Part shown: one piece after another, positions 43,028 to 53,424 of the stretch
How the letters are laid out: the number at the start of each line of letters is the position of its first letter
Position numbering within the stretch: the first letter of the stretch is position 1
Origin: Enterococcus sp. HY326
GTDB taxonomy: Bacteria > Bacillota > Bacilli > Lactobacillales > Enterococcaceae
NCBI RefSeq assembly: GCF_026157065.1
Contig: NZ_JANLGQ010000001.1
Location: forward strand, 868,001 to 932,000
DNA length: 64,000 nucleotides
Direction: 5' to 3'
Notes under the pieces: model-generated
Told to the model about the DNA's origin: nothing
The model's input: only the letters and a program-made list of their open reading frames with translations
Database searches by the model: none
Position numbers and translations under genes: made by a program

Positions 43028-43588
43028 CTAACTTTCAAAGATTTTTAGCGCTGTCCAAGAGCTCTGCCAGTCTTTTTTCGCCACTCTCTCACGATAAACA
43101 GCCATTCGCTCAGGCGTCTCTTTAAAAAAAGGCGTCGGCCGAACTTCAAAATTTAGTAAATCAACAGCTCCATACGGTAAAAATAATTCCAGCTCTCCCT
43201 CAGCCAACAAACGAGCGGCAATCGCTGTACAGGTCTCAGGAAATTTACTGATAGCTTCTTGGCTATTTAGATATGGTTCAGCACCAGGATTGTGCTGGTG
43301 CATATAGACCTCATTTTTTAATTCCCACGGATACTCAGGATAATTCCTTTTGAGCTTGGCCTCCAGCTCCAACGTTTCTTGATAGCTAATCTTAGGGTCA
43401 AAAAAGACCACATCGACATCCTGCTGATGGGCCATTAAAGGCTGGTCACTCAGATAATTCCAAAGAAAATTTCGCAAGGTGCCGGCCGCTAACCAGCAGT
43501 CTTCTAACTCCAAGTTTTTTATGATGGTCAAGATGTCGAGTAATCTTTCATTTTGCAGGATTAGCTGTTGGATTTGGTGGTGGGTCAT
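43028..43588 (-). CDS. nucleotidyltransferase-like protein (DUF925 family)
   Basis: 186 residues. CWLAAGTLRNFLWNYLSDQPLMAHQQDVDVVFFDP contains the G(T)-x9-DxD-type core of the nucleotidyltransferase superfamily, and the C-terminus APYGAVDLLNFEVRPTPFF-like block matches the uncharacterised family formerly DUF925. Substrate unknown. Confidence 0.8.
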   Translation of the reverse strand: MTHHQIQQLILQNERLLDILTIIKNLELEDCWLAAGTLRNFLWNYLSDQPLMAHQQDVDVVFFDPKISYQETLELEAKLKRNYPEYPWELKNEVYMHQHNPGAEPYLNSQEAISKFPETCTAIAARLLAEGELELFLPYGAVDLLNFEVRPTPFFKETPERMAVYRERVAKKDWQSSWTALKIFES

Positions 43589-43694
43589 AGACTCAGTCCT
43601 CTTTACTTTTATTCTAGTATCTCTCTTACATATACTACCTTATTCAGAATGCATATCAAACTTTTCTTTAATGTTTTCGCTCTTCTACTAAAAA

Positions 43695-43736
43695 AACTAG
43701 CAGCCGGATCTCCCTCACAAGATTCAACTACTAGTT
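43695..43736 (-). terminator. intrinsic terminator of dhaKLM
   Basis: AACTAGCAG (43695-43703) and CTACTAGTT (43728-43736) pair with one G-U; six or more T follow on the minus strand just after dhaM. Confidence 0.75.
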
Positions 43737-43743
43737 TTCTAGT

Positions 43744-44112
43744 TTATTTAATTTTTAACGGAGCTAATTGTTCGAGAATATCCTTTTGGCTTGTGCCCGC
43801 CTGTAATAAGGCGGCGGCTGTATAGGCTCCTTCGATGAAGGCAACATCCTGTAAGAGAATTTTTTTCTCGGTCATTTCCATGGCCATCTCTAAATTCATT
43901 TTAGCTGAACCTAAATCATAAAAGGCAAAGAGTTCATCAGCTGTGTTGGACTCAAATGCCGTAGAAATTTTATCAAAAGAGGTACCGATATCGCCGTCTT
44001 CTGTTCCACCAGCTGTGGTGATGGAGACTTCTTTAGCGACTTCACGAATCAATTTTTCTAAGCCCTCGGCGACTTCCTTCACATGGGAAACTAACACGAT
44101 ACCGCTAATCAT
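43744..44112 (-). CDS. dhaM: PTS-dependent dihydroxyacetone kinase, phosphocarrier subunit DhaM
   Basis: 122-residue EIIA-Man-like domain. SGIVLVSHVKEVAEGLEKLI puts the phospho-His at position 10; AGGTEDGDIGTS is conserved. It takes phosphate from HPr and rephosphorylates ADP bound to DhaL. Only the IIA domain is present, unlike the fused E. coli DhaM. ATG 44112 overlaps the dhaL stop by 8 bases. Confidence 0.93.
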   Translation of the reverse strand: MISGIVLVSHVKEVAEGLEKLIREVAKEVSITTAGGTEDGDIGTSFDKISTAFESNTADELFAFYDLGSAKMNLEMAMEMTEKKILLQDVAFIEGAYTAAALLQAGTSQKDILEQLAPLKIK

Positions 44113-44686
44113 GGTCCAACACCCCAGCTTCCATGAAGGCTTCAAATAAATATTTTGAGGACATTGCACCGGGGTCAATGTGGCCTTTGGAGCGCTCTCC
44201 TACATAGGATGCTCGTCCTTTCGTCGCGACTAAATCTTTGGTGGCATCAACAAATTCTGTCAGTTTTGCTTCTGTTAAATCACCAGCTTTGACTGCCGCC
44301 ACTGCAGGAATCCATAGGTCTAGCATTGTCTTTTCACCGAGTGTTGCTTTGCCGCGTTTTTCAATTCCAGCAATTCCGGCAGTTAAAATGGTGGTGGGAT
44401 CTTCAGTGTCTTTACTGGCTTTGGCCATTTCCATGAAGGCCGTACCGTAAAGCGGACCTGAGGCACCACCGACTTTACTAATCAGCTGCATCGCAACTAA
44501 TTTTAACTGGTCAAAAACACTGCCGCTTAAATCCTGCTGGCGAATCGCTTCCATGCCACGGGCCATGTTGTTGCCGTGGTCACCATCGCCAATTGGCGTA
44601 TCTAGCTCGCTTAAGTAGGCTTTATTGGTTTCAATTTTTTCATCGAACAGACTGATGGCTTTGGTTAATTTTTCAGGTGTAAACAT
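44105..44686 (-). CDS. dhaL: dihydroxyacetone kinase, ADP-binding subunit DhaL
   Basis: 193 residues. DTPIGDGDHGNNMARGMEAI is the Mg-ADP site; GGASGPLYGTAFMEMAKA and DPGAMSSKYLFEAF are conserved. Transfers phosphate from DhaM to dihydroxyacetone bound to DhaK. ATG 44686 preferred; an in-frame TTG at 44695 lies closer to AAAGGA. Confidence 0.94.
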   Translation of the reverse strand: MFTPEKLTKAISLFDEKIETNKAYLSELDTPIGDGDHGNNMARGMEAIRQQDLSGSVFDQLKLVAMQLISKVGGASGPLYGTAFMEMAKASKDTEDPTTILTAGIAGIEKRGKATLGEKTMLDLWIPAVAAVKAGDLTEAKLTEFVDATKDLVATKGRASYVGERSKGHIDPGAMSSKYLFEAFMEAGVLDHD

Positions 44687-44719
44687 CTGCAACAATTCCT
44701 TTCAACAACTGCGAAAATT

Positions 44720-45703
44720 TTACCAGCCGATTACATCAACCGGTTCATTTAAAGCAGCCACAATTTTTTCATCGGTTTTAATCAAGGTCAACGATAGACC
44801 GGCCATATCAAGGGAAGTCATGTAGTTACCGACCTTACTGAAGGTGATGTTAATGCCGTCCGCCCGCAATAGTTCTTCAACGTCATTGTAGAAAACATAT
44901 TGCTCCATCAAAGGAGTCGCTCCCATGCCATTGACTAAGACGCCGTATTCATCGCCAGCTTGCCAGTTAAATTCTTCTTTTAATTTGCCGACAATTTCTT
45001 TGGCCATCTCTTTTGAAGCTTTTAATTTTTCACGACGATAGCCGGGTTCCCCGTGAATACCAACACCGTATTCCATTTCATCTTCAGCTAATACGAAACC
45101 AGGCTTGCCCACTTCTGGAACAGTTGCGCCAGATAGTGCGATGCCGATGGTCTTAATTTGTTTAACTAATTCATTGCCATAGTTTTCCAACTCTTTGACA
45201 CTTTGACCGCTACGAGCTAAGGCACCTAAAATTTTATGCACTAAAACTGTTCCAGCAACACCACGGCGCCCTTGCGTATAGGTGCTGTTTTCAACAGAGA
45301 TGTCATCGTCAACTAATACATAGCCAACTTCGATGTCATCCATTTCCGCTAAATCCTTCGCCATTTCAAAATTCATGACATCACCGGAATAATTTTTGAC
45401 AATCAATAAGACCCCTTTACCAGTCTGGGTAGCGTTGATAGCCGCCTGTACTTGGTCAGGTGTTGGCGAGGTAAAGACTTGCCCGCAAACCGCAGCGCTT
45501 AACATGCCATCGCCGACAAAACCAGCATGAGCCGGCTCATGGCCGCTACCACCGCCGCTGACTAAAGCAACTTGATCGGCATTTTTTAGCCGTTTGACAA
45601 CATAAGTATCCGGCACTAATTCGATTTTACTGCTGTAAGCCTTTGTCAAACCAGTAACCATTTCTGCAACAATATTTTTCGGATCGTTAATAATTTTCTT
45701 CAT
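44720..45703 (-). CDS. dhaK: dihydroxyacetone kinase, substrate-binding subunit DhaK
   Basis: 327 residues. VALVSGGGSGHEPAHAGFVGDGML is the N-terminal signature and GVGIHGEPGYRREK holds the His that binds dihydroxyacetone covalently. Produces dihydroxyacetone phosphate with DhaL and DhaM. Two consecutive ATGs (45706, 45703) follow GGAGG. No glycerol dehydrogenase gldA or activator dhaS/dhaR is in the window. Confidence 0.95.
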   Translation of the reverse strand: MKKIINDPKNIVAEMVTGLTKAYSSKIELVPDTYVVKRLKNADQVALVSGGGSGHEPAHAGFVGDGMLSAAVCGQVFTSPTPDQVQAAINATQTGKGVLLIVKNYSGDVMNFEMAKDLAEMDDIEVGYVLVDDDISVENSTYTQGRRGVAGTVLVHKILGALARSGQSVKELENYGNELVKQIKTIGIALSGATVPEVGKPGFVLAEDEMEYGVGIHGEPGYRREKLKASKEMAKEIVGKLKEEFNWQAGDEYGVLVNGMGATPLMEQYVFYNDVEELLRADGINITFSKVGNYMTSLDMAGLSLTLIKTDEKIVAALNEPVDVIGW

Positions 45704-45773
45704 CATCAAAGCCTCCAATAGGTTAATATTGCTTCTGCTGTTAGAAAAATAATTTCTACTTCTCTACAGTAAA

Positions 45774-45787
45774 AGCATACGCTTTCT
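45774..45787 (-). promoter_or_regulatory. cre-like site upstream of dhaK
   Basis: AGAAAGCGTATGCT on the minus strand matches the cre consensus at 12 of 14 positions, about 70 bp upstream of dhaK. Suggests CcpA control. Confidence 0.5.
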
Positions 45788-45831
45788 TAAAAAAATAAGC
45801 AAAAATTTGTCGGTTCCTCTTCACTAAAAAA

Positions 45832-45869
45832 GGGATAAGAGCATCAACTTTTGTCGACGGACCTATCCC
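45832..45869 (-). terminator. terminator after the Ldh-family gene
   Basis: Arms 45832-45848 and 45853-45869 pair imperfectly (GGGATA core), with a 4-nt loop and T run on the minus strand. It separates the glpK-ldh unit from dhaKLM. Confidence 0.65.
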
Positions 45870-45888
45870 TCCTGTTAAAATTTTTCAT

Positions 45889-46995
45889 TTACTCCCAATT
45901 GAATTTGAAGTCAACGTGGTATTTGTCCCGCACAGCCACCAATGATTTTTTGACAGCTGGATTCAACGGTACCCCGTGTTCTTTACGCTCCAAATAAGCT
46001 AGATATTCTTTTTCGCCAGCCGTATAAATTCGTTCGGCTCCTTCAGCTTTTTTGGAAGCCCGCAAGTCTCTGAGAATATCGCCGGCAGTTTTTTTGAAAG
46101 CTGCCGGATCAGTGAAGGCATTGATATCAATGGCCATAAAGAAATGCCCGAGATGATAAGGCTGCTTTTCGCCCTGTGCACCAACTCCTGTTAACTGATG
46201 CAAGAATGAACCGCCCTGTAATGCTGCTGAAAGAACCTCAACAACAGTCGCATAGCCATAACCTTTATAACCAGCCAATTCTTCACCGATACCGCCAAGG
46301 GGTGTTAAGGCACAAGTTCCTTTCACTAATCCTTCTAAAGCAACATCAGGATCAGTGACGGCTTCACCTTTTTCATCGATAACCCAGCCATAAGGCATCG
46401 TTTTACCGATTCTGGCATAGTGTTCAATTTTTCCCCGTTGCGTAATTGACGTCGCACAATCAATTACAAATGGAAAATCTTCATCCGTGGGAAAGCCGAT
46501 GGTTAATGGATTGGTGCCTAGCATATTTTCAACACCAAAAGTTGGCGCAATCGAAGGTCGAGCATTCGTCCCAGTGATACCAATCATGCCTGCTTCAGCC
46601 GCCATTAGCGGATAATAGCCGGCAATGCCATAATGGGTGGAATTGCGCACAGCTACCATACCCATGCCGTACTCTTTGGCTTTCGCTAGCGCCATTTCCA
46701 TCGCTTTAACGCCAATCACATGACCCATGCCGTCACCGCCGTCTAACACGGCGGTGGTTTTCGTTTCCCGAATGATTTGCAGATTAGTTGTTGTATGTTG
46801 AATGCCTTCTTCAATCCGATCAATATAAATCGGTTTAAAGCGGCCAACACCGTGAGAATCAATGCCCCGCTTATCTGATTCGATTAGGACTTTTGCGCAG
46901 ATTGCAGCATCTTCTTTAGGTACCCCGACTGCTTCAAAGCCTAAATCCATAAATTTTTCTAAGCGTTCAAAACTTTCATAGGAAATATCCGTCAT
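45889..46995 (-). CDS. Ldh-family (malate/L-sulfolactate type) NAD(P) dehydrogenase
   Basis: 368 residues, non-Rossmann malate/lactate dehydrogenase family. ESDKRGIDSHGVGRF holds the catalytic His region; MVAVRNSTHYGIAGYY and GTNPLTIGFPT are conserved, and KGYGYATVVEVLSAAL is the C-terminal signature. Substrate among 2-hydroxyacids or ureidoglycolate cannot be told. It lies 19 bases after glpK, so a role connected with glycerol use or redox balance is suggested. Confidence 0.85.
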   Translation of the reverse strand: MTDISYESFERLEKFMDLGFEAVGVPKEDAAICAKVLIESDKRGIDSHGVGRFKPIYIDRIEEGIQHTTTNLQIIRETKTTAVLDGGDGMGHVIGVKAMEMALAKAKEYGMGMVAVRNSTHYGIAGYYPLMAAEAGMIGITGTNARPSIAPTFGVENMLGTNPLTIGFPTDEDFPFVIDCATSITQRGKIEHYARIGKTMPYGWVIDEKGEAVTDPDVALEGLVKGTCALTPLGGIGEELAGYKGYGYATVVEVLSAALQGGSFLHQLTGVGAQGEKQPYHLGHFFMAIDINAFTDPAAFKKTAGDILRDLRASKKAEGAERIYTAGEKEYLAYLERKEHGVPLNPAVKKSLVAVRDKYHVDFKFNWE

Positions 46996-47013
46996 TGAGC
47001 CTCCCAGCTTTCT

Positions 47014-48525
<1,512 letters not shown>

Positions 48526-48624
48526 TCAATACCCTTCTTTCTAAAATATTAGTAAACTAAACCTTGGAAAATGGATTGAAATCACCAGTCACCACCCTTA
48601 TTTCGCATTTTCCCTTACTTCGAT

Positions 48625-48638
48625 TTTAAGCGCTTACA
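48625..48638 (-). promoter_or_regulatory. strong cre site upstream of glpK
   Basis: TGTAAGCGCTTAAA on the minus strand matches the CcpA cre consensus at 13 of 14 positions, 100 bp upstream of glpK. A TATAAA-like -10 lies at about 48664-48669. Confidence 0.75.
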
Positions 48639-48681
48639 AAACCAGTTAAAAAAAGAGGTTCCTTTATAAGTCTAACACAAA

Positions 48682-48732
48682 ATGAAATAAATGAGTAAGA
48701 AATTAGCCAAAAAAGCTGCTCATTTATTTCAT
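48682..48732. repeat. perfect 14-bp inverted repeat between the aldo/keto reductase gene and glpK
   Basis: ATGAAATAAATGAG (48682-48695) and CTCATTTATTTCAT (48719-48732) with a 23-nt loop. It may terminate the aldo/keto reductase transcript or act as an operator upstream of glpK; the T run is weak. Confidence 0.5.
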
Positions 48733-48810
48733 CAAATTTTGTTTTTTTTAGGCAGTCCATTTGTTTACTTATTTCTATAACTGCCGGCTTATTTTTTTGC
48801 TGATGTCCAG

Positions 48811-49641
48811 TTAAAATTCTTCATAACGAGCTGGGTCTTGATCAAAAGTACGGCCATCTGCACGCGACAACTGATTAATAGTCGCAATTTCTTCATTTGA
48901 TAAAGTAAAATCAAAAATTGCTAAGTTGTCCTGCTGGCGACTAACATGACTAGCTTTAGGAATCGGTACAACCCCTAGCTGCAGATGCCAACGCAAAATA
49001 ATTTGAACAATTGACTTATGATGAGTAGTCGCAATTTCTTTAATTGTTTCATTTTGTAGAAGATCGTTGGCTCGGCCTAGAGGACTCCAAGCCTCCGTGA
49101 TAATTTTTTTCGAGGCATCAAATTTCCGCTGCTCTGCTTGATTGAAAAATGGATGCAGCTCAACTTGATTGACAGCTGGCAGAACGCCTGTCTCTTTTTC
49201 TAAACGTTCGATGTGTTCCGGTAAAAAATTACTCACCCCGATGGAACGAATCCAGCCCCAACGTTGGGCATCAATCAAGGCCTGCCAGGCTTCGACGTAC
49301 AAATCTTTCTGAGGATTTGGCCAATGAATCAAATACAAATCTAAATAGTCGAGACCCATTCGTGTGACTGATTCTTGAATTGTTTCCAAGGCTTCTTGGT
49401 AGTGATGATGCCGTCCAGGAAGTTTTGAAGTCACTGTAATTTGATCTCGTGGCACGCTGCTGTTTTTGATTGCCTGACCGACAACCCCTTCGTTTTCATA
49501 ATTGAAGGCACTGTCGATTAAGCGATAGCCAATGTTTAAAGCAGATCCAATTCTGCGGGCCCCGGCTGTTCCATTTAAGCGATAGGTCCCAAAACCAACC
49601 TTTGGTAAATCAAAGCCATCATTCAATTGATACATTTCCAT
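48811..49641 (-). CDS. aldo/keto reductase
   Basis: 276 residues, NADPH-dependent (beta/alpha)8 reductase. LNDGFDLPKVGFGTYRL start; LIDSAFNYENEGVVGQAI with catalytic Asp/Tyr; LYLIHWPNP with catalytic His; SIGVSNF; and IPKASHVSRQQDNLAIFDF for cofactor. Reduces aldehydes such as methylglyoxal in relatives. ATG 49641 lies 11 bases after AGGAGG; an in-frame TTG at 49647 lies 5 bases after it and may be the true start. Confidence 0.93.
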   Translation of the reverse strand: MEMYQLNDGFDLPKVGFGTYRLNGTAGARRIGSALNIGYRLIDSAFNYENEGVVGQAIKNSSVPRDQITVTSKLPGRHHHYQEALETIQESVTRMGLDYLDLYLIHWPNPQKDLYVEAWQALIDAQRWGWIRSIGVSNFLPEHIERLEKETGVLPAVNQVELHPFFNQAEQRKFDASKKIITEAWSPLGRANDLLQNETIKEIATTHHKSIVQIILRWHLQLGVVPIPKASHVSRQQDNLAIFDFTLSNEEIATINQLSRADGRTFDQDPARYEEF

Positions 49642-49689
49642 TGTCAATAATTCCTCCTTGCAATTAGTTTGCGAATCCGTTTTGAGAGT

Positions 49690-50015
49690 GTAACTTAGGT
49701 TAAAATTAAAGACGAAATAAGGTTTCCAAATGCTCGTCTGGTGAAGGATACTAATGTTGTGAAATTGCGATTAGTTCCTGTTCAATCACAAAAAAATCTG
49801 ATTCAAAGCTCGTCTAAAAATAAAACCTGACACCATCTCTGTTAGTTTAATTTTAGCAGATATCCTTTGAGATTCAATTTCTGCGATTTTTCCTATCAAA
49901 ATACCAAACGGAGGTTTGAAACAAACTTGTTAGCGAAGTTTTTTGATTCGTCAAAATGCCAGTCAAAATCCATAAAAATCTAGTTGGCTAACTTTTTTGA
50001 AAAAATAAGGTGAGA
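49690..50015. other. intergenic DNA between divergent genes
   Basis: About 430 bp separate the aldo/keto reductase and YoaK-family genes. No gene or clear repeat recognised; AT-rich, with a promoter for the latter at its right end. Confidence 0.3.
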
Positions 50016-50019
50016 AAAC

Positions 50020-50048
50020 TTTCAAAATGATTTCTCCCAGAGTATAAT
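50020..50048 (+). promoter_or_regulatory. predicted promoter of the YoaK-family gene
   Basis: -35 TTTCAA, 17-bp spacer, consensus -10 TATAAT, 24 bp before the ATG; GGAGG is within the short leader. Confidence 0.6.
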
Positions 50049-50071
50049 AGCGGAGGAAAAGGCAGGTAATC

Positions 50072-50773
50072 ATGATGAACAACGATGTTTCACCCCACGA
50101 AACTTTAAAAATCGGTGCCCTCTTGGCAGTAACTGCAGGCATTTTAGATGCATATACGTATTTGGTCCACGGCGAAGTCTTTGCCGGTTTGCAGACCGGC
50201 AATTTAATTTTAATGGGTATTCATATTTTAAATAGTAATTTTGCAGATTTGGTTCACTATCTCATTCCGTTATTTGCATTTATGCTAGGGGTTATTTTAA
50301 CCCGGCTGTTTCAGCAACGTTATGCAGAACATCACGATGAAAGTCTGCGGCCAGTTTGTCTGATGATTTTTGAAATTATTTTGATTATTTTGACGGCCTT
50401 TTTGTCGCCATATTTATCTGACCGGTTAGCAAGTGCCTTGATTTCAATTACAGCTGCCATTCAATTACAAGAATTCCGCAAACTAAAAGGTGCTCCCTTC
50501 ACTTCTTTGATGATGACCGGTAATGTCCGCACTTTGGCTGAAAGTTTTTACGACGGGATTACCCAAAAAAACAAAAAAGCCTTAGAAAAGGGCTGCGATA
50601 TTTTAGTCATCATTCTCAGCTTCTTTTTAGGTGCTGTTTTCACCAGCCTATTAGTACCTATTCTCAATGAAAAAGCCGTGTTGCTGGCAGCTGTCACGTT
50701 GCTGATTGGCATCTTTATTCTCTTAAGAGTCCGCAGTAATCAAAAGCTTAAAAATATTGTGCCGAAGGTTTGA
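50072..50773 (+). CDS. YoaK-family (DUF1275) membrane protein
   Basis: 233 residues with six predicted helices. ALLAVTAGILDAYTYLVHGEVFAGLQTGNLILMGI is the DUF1275 signature, and FTSLMMTGNVRTLAESFYDG the second conserved block. Function unknown; transporter suggested by topology. Confidence 0.85.
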   Translation: MMNNDVSPHETLKIGALLAVTAGILDAYTYLVHGEVFAGLQTGNLILMGIHILNSNFADLVHYLIPLFAFMLGVILTRLFQQRYAEHHDESLRPVCLMIFEIILIILTAFLSPYLSDRLASALISITAAIQLQEFRKLKGAPFTSLMMTGNVRTLAESFYDGITQKNKKALEKGCDILVIILSFFLGAVFTSLLVPILNEKAVLLAAVTLLIGIFILLRVRSNQKLKNIVPKV

Positions 50774-50810
50774 GAAATCTAGGTAATCACGGTTAATCTC
50801 AATTAATTAA

Positions 50811-50860
50811 AAAATCCTGCTAGAAAATAGCCTGACTATCAGGACTTCTAGTAGGATTTT
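50811..50860. terminator. intrinsic terminator after YoaK-family gene
   Basis: 15-bp arms AAAATCCTGCTAGAA / TTCTAGTAGGATTTT (one G-U) with an inner CCTG/CAGG stem, then T. Probably bidirectional, also serving the convergent rpsN gene. Confidence 0.8.
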
Positions 50861-50950
50861 TATAGTCTATTTGAAAGTCGGTCAACAGAAATTAATTTTA
50901 ATGACAACAAAAAAAGCTCAGCCGCAATTAGCTGAACTTTTTTTACTTAT

Positions 50951-51220
50951 CTACCAACTAGCTTTCTTGACGCCGGGGATTTGACCCTTTAAGGCAAGTT
51001 CTCTAAACTTGACCCGTGACATCCCAAATTTCCGGTAATAGCCACGGGGGCGACCATCGATTAGGTCACGATTTTTCAAGCGATTAGGGTTAGAATCTAT
51101 TGGTAATTTCCGCAGGCCATCTAAATCGTTGTTGGCCTTTAATTCTTGACGGACATCTGCATAACGAGCAATCAATGCCCGTTGTTTTGCTGCTTTCGCA
51201 ATTTTTGATTTTTTAGCCAT
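50951..51220 (-). CDS. rpsN: 30S ribosomal protein S14, zinc-independent paralogue
   Basis: 89 residues of the long C-minus type: [86 protein letters not shown]. The two CxxC zinc motifs of the short form are absent. Such paralogues replace the zinc protein during zinc starvation. It stands alone outside a ribosomal operon, and a Zur-box-like dyad overlaps its predicted promoter. Confidence 0.95.
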   Translation of the reverse strand: MAKKSKIAKAAKQRALIARYADVRQELKANNDLDGLRKLPIDSNPNRLKNRDLIDGRPRGYYRKFGMSRVKFRELALKGQIPGVKKASW

Positions 51221-51337
51221 CTCAGTGCTCCTCTTTTCCTCTTAAAAGTTAAATTTTTTTATCCTGCAAACTACTTTTCCTTTTAGCCTAAGTCCACGTT
51301 CCTCTGAACCAAGCCTGAAAATTTCATTCGCTTTAAC

Positions 51338-51358
51338 AAATCGAAATAATTACGATTT
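51338..51358. promoter_or_regulatory. Zur-box-like operator of rpsN
   Basis: AAATCG-AAATAAT-TACGATTT matches the B. subtilis Zur box (TCGTAATnATTACGA core) with a single core mismatch. It lies just downstream of the predicted -10, covering the start region of the rpsN transcript. Confidence 0.7.
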
Positions 51359-51368
51359 GAACTATAAT

Positions 51369-51397
51369 AATTTAACAGCTTTTTAGGAATTTGTCAA
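51369..51397 (-). promoter_or_regulatory. predicted rpsN promoter
   Basis: Minus strand: consensus -35 TTGACA (51392-51397), 17-bp spacer, -10 TAAATT (51369-51374); leader about 140 nt. Confidence 0.55.
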
Positions 51398-51416
51398 AAA
51401 TTGTTACTCACAGATT

Positions 51417-52505
51417 TTAGTTATCTAAACGAATGGTAGTAACAAAATCCCAGAGGCTAGTGCCCCGCAGCGTTCTGCTAGCGGAATCCAAGTTACTTAC
51501 ACGGTGAACTGGCTGCTGATTTAAAACTTTTTCGCCCCAGTCAGGATCAATAATCAAGGCTTGACCAACCGCAGCTAAATCAGCATGGTTCAATAGCGCT
51601 TCAACGTCAGCGGCTTCTTCAATGCCGCCAACAGCTACTAATGGCACCCGACCGGCAATTTTTTCCTGTAGATAATCGACAATACTTTTTTCTTGGAATT
51701 CTTTTTGAACAGAAACACGTTGGTACTCATTTAAAGAGACATGGAGATAATCTAAATTTTTTTCTGCTAATTGGTCAACTAAATATAAAGTATCCTCCAT
51801 GCGAATGCCTGGTGTTTCATATTCTTCTGGAGAAAAGCGATAGCCAACGATAAAATCGGTTGACTTTTCTTTACCTGCCGCCAATATTTCATCGACCAAA
51901 ACATCAATAAAATGGAATCTTTTCACCAGACTGCCGCCCCACTCATCTTCCCGTCGATTGGAATGAGGAGAGAAAAATTGCTGAATCAAGTAGGTGTTAG
52001 TGCCATGGATTTCGACACCGTCAAAGCCGGCGGTCATCGCCCGCTTGGTAGCCGCCTTAAAATCGGCAATCACTTGTAAAACTTCTTCACCGGTCAAAGC
52101 CCGTGGCGTCGGTGCGCCTGGTCGTTCGGCCGCTACGGCACTGGCTGAAACCGGCTCAGCACCATTTAAGATATTTTTTGGTGACATCCGGCCGCCGTGA
52201 AAGATTTGCAAAATTGCTTTCGCCCCGCCGGCTTTAATCGCCGTCGCCAGTTTAGTTAAATTGGGAATAAATTTATCGTCGTAGACCCCAAGCTCACCAG
52301 CCCAGCCTTGGCCGACTGCCTGCACGTTGGCAGCGCCAGTGATGACCGCCCCAATCGCTTGGCTGCGATTTTTATAATACGCAATTTCATCCTGCGTGAT
52401 TACTCCATTAAAAAAACTCATCTGTGTAGTCATTGGGGCCATCATTAAGGGATTGCGCAGTGTTATGCCATTTTTCAGTGTCACCGGTTGGTTGATTTTT
52501 GTCAT
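51417..52505 (-). CDS. NADH-dependent flavin oxidoreductase (old yellow enzyme family)
   Basis: 362 residues, FMN-binding TIM barrel. LRNPLMMAPMTTQMSFFNG start, LQIFHGGRMSP, GFDGVEIHGTNTYLIQQFFSPHSNRREDEWGGSLVKR with the catalytic His pair, and VAVGGIEEAADVEALL for FMN phosphate. Reduces enones or similar electrophiles. ATG 52505 chosen for AAAGGAG; the upstream extension to 52562 lacks one. Confidence 0.92.
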   Translation of the reverse strand: MTKINQPVTLKNGITLRNPLMMAPMTTQMSFFNGVITQDEIAYYKNRSQAIGAVITGAANVQAVGQGWAGELGVYDDKFIPNLTKLATAIKAGGAKAILQIFHGGRMSPKNILNGAEPVSASAVAAERPGAPTPRALTGEEVLQVIADFKAATKRAMTAGFDGVEIHGTNTYLIQQFFSPHSNRREDEWGGSLVKRFHFIDVLVDEILAAGKEKSTDFIVGYRFSPEEYETPGIRMEDTLYLVDQLAEKNLDYLHVSLNEYQRVSVQKEFQEKSIVDYLQEKIAGRVPLVAVGGIEEAADVEALLNHADLAAVGQALIIDPDWGEKVLNQQPVHRVSNLDSASRTLRGTSLWDFVTTIRLDN

Positions 52506-52551
52506 GCAAATCGCTCCTTTTTTGAATACTACAAATCTAGCATGAAAAAAA

Positions 52552-52582
52552 ACAATCAGCAAAAATTTAGTCCGCTGATTGT
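52552..52582 (-). terminator. intrinsic terminator of the thi operon
   Basis: Perfect arms ACAATCAGC / GCTGATTGT followed by eight T on the minus strand, just after thiD. Confidence 0.88.
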
Positions 52583-52590
52583 CAGGTTAA

Positions 52591-53424
52591 TTACATATTT
52601 TCTTCTATTATAAGGTCAACCTCTTCACTTGGTTGGGCCCAATGGTTGGTTGGGCCGTGACCATGCCCCACTGAAATCCCCTCAGAAATTGCGCCTTGAA
52701 TAAACCCTTTGGCAATAATGATTGCAGTTTCTAAGTCGGTTCCCTTAGCTAATTCTGCGGCGATGCAAGCTGAGAAGGTGTCGCCGGTCCCGTGGGTATT
52801 TTCAGTTTCCACTCGGGGCGTTTTCAGCCAAAATGCTTTTTGATTGGCCAATAAAATAAAATCGGCGGCCTGTGGATCGGCACTATGGCCGCCTTTGATA
52901 ATTACATTTTTGGCGCCTATTGCTTGAATATCTTTAGCCGCTTGAATCATCTCAGCGGCTGTCTTGATTTCTCTGCCTAAGATTACTTCGGCCTCCGGTA
53001 AATTAGGCGTGACCACTGTAGCAAGCGGAAGTAATTTTTCTTTGATAACAGCCACTGCCGCATCCTGCAATAAAGGATGACCACCCTTTGCAATCATCAC
53101 CGGATCAACGATTAATGGTCCAAAGTCATATTTTTTTAAATTTTTAACGACGGTTTCCACCCGCTCAATGTCTGCCAGCATTCCTGTTTTGCAGGCTTTA
53201 ATTGCAAAATCGACGGCTAAAGATGCAAATTGAGCATCGATAAATGTGCTGGGAATCGCTAAGCTATCTTGGACGCCGTAAGTATTTTGGGCAGTCAGTG
53301 CCACGATAATGCTCATACCAAATGCATGGCGGGCTTGAAAGGTTTTTAAATCCGCCTGAATACCAGCGCCGCCCCCGGAATCACTACCGGCAATTGTGAC
53401 GACTTGTGGAGTTTTATTTTCCAT
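52591..53424 (-). CDS. thiD: HMP/HMP-phosphate kinase
   Basis: 277 residues, ribokinase fold. TIAGSDSGGGAGIQADLKTFQARHAFGMSIIVALTAQNTYGV is the ThiD start; VIDPVMIAKGG-like IVDPVMIAKGGHPLL and NTHGTGDTFSACIAAELAKG with catalytic Asp follow. Phosphorylates hydroxymethylpyrimidine twice for ThiE. Directly abuts thiE (TAAATG). Confidence 0.96.
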   Translation of the reverse strand: MENKTPQVVTIAGSDSGGGAGIQADLKTFQARHAFGMSIIVALTAQNTYGVQDSLAIPSTFIDAQFASLAVDFAIKACKTGMLADIERVETVVKNLKKYDFGPLIVDPVMIAKGGHPLLQDAAVAVIKEKLLPLATVVTPNLPEAEVILGREIKTAAEMIQAAKDIQAIGAKNVIIKGGHSADPQAADFILLANQKAFWLKTPRVETENTHGTGDTFSACIAAELAKGTDLETAIIIAKGFIQGAISEGISVGHGHGPTNHWAQPSEEVDLIIEENM

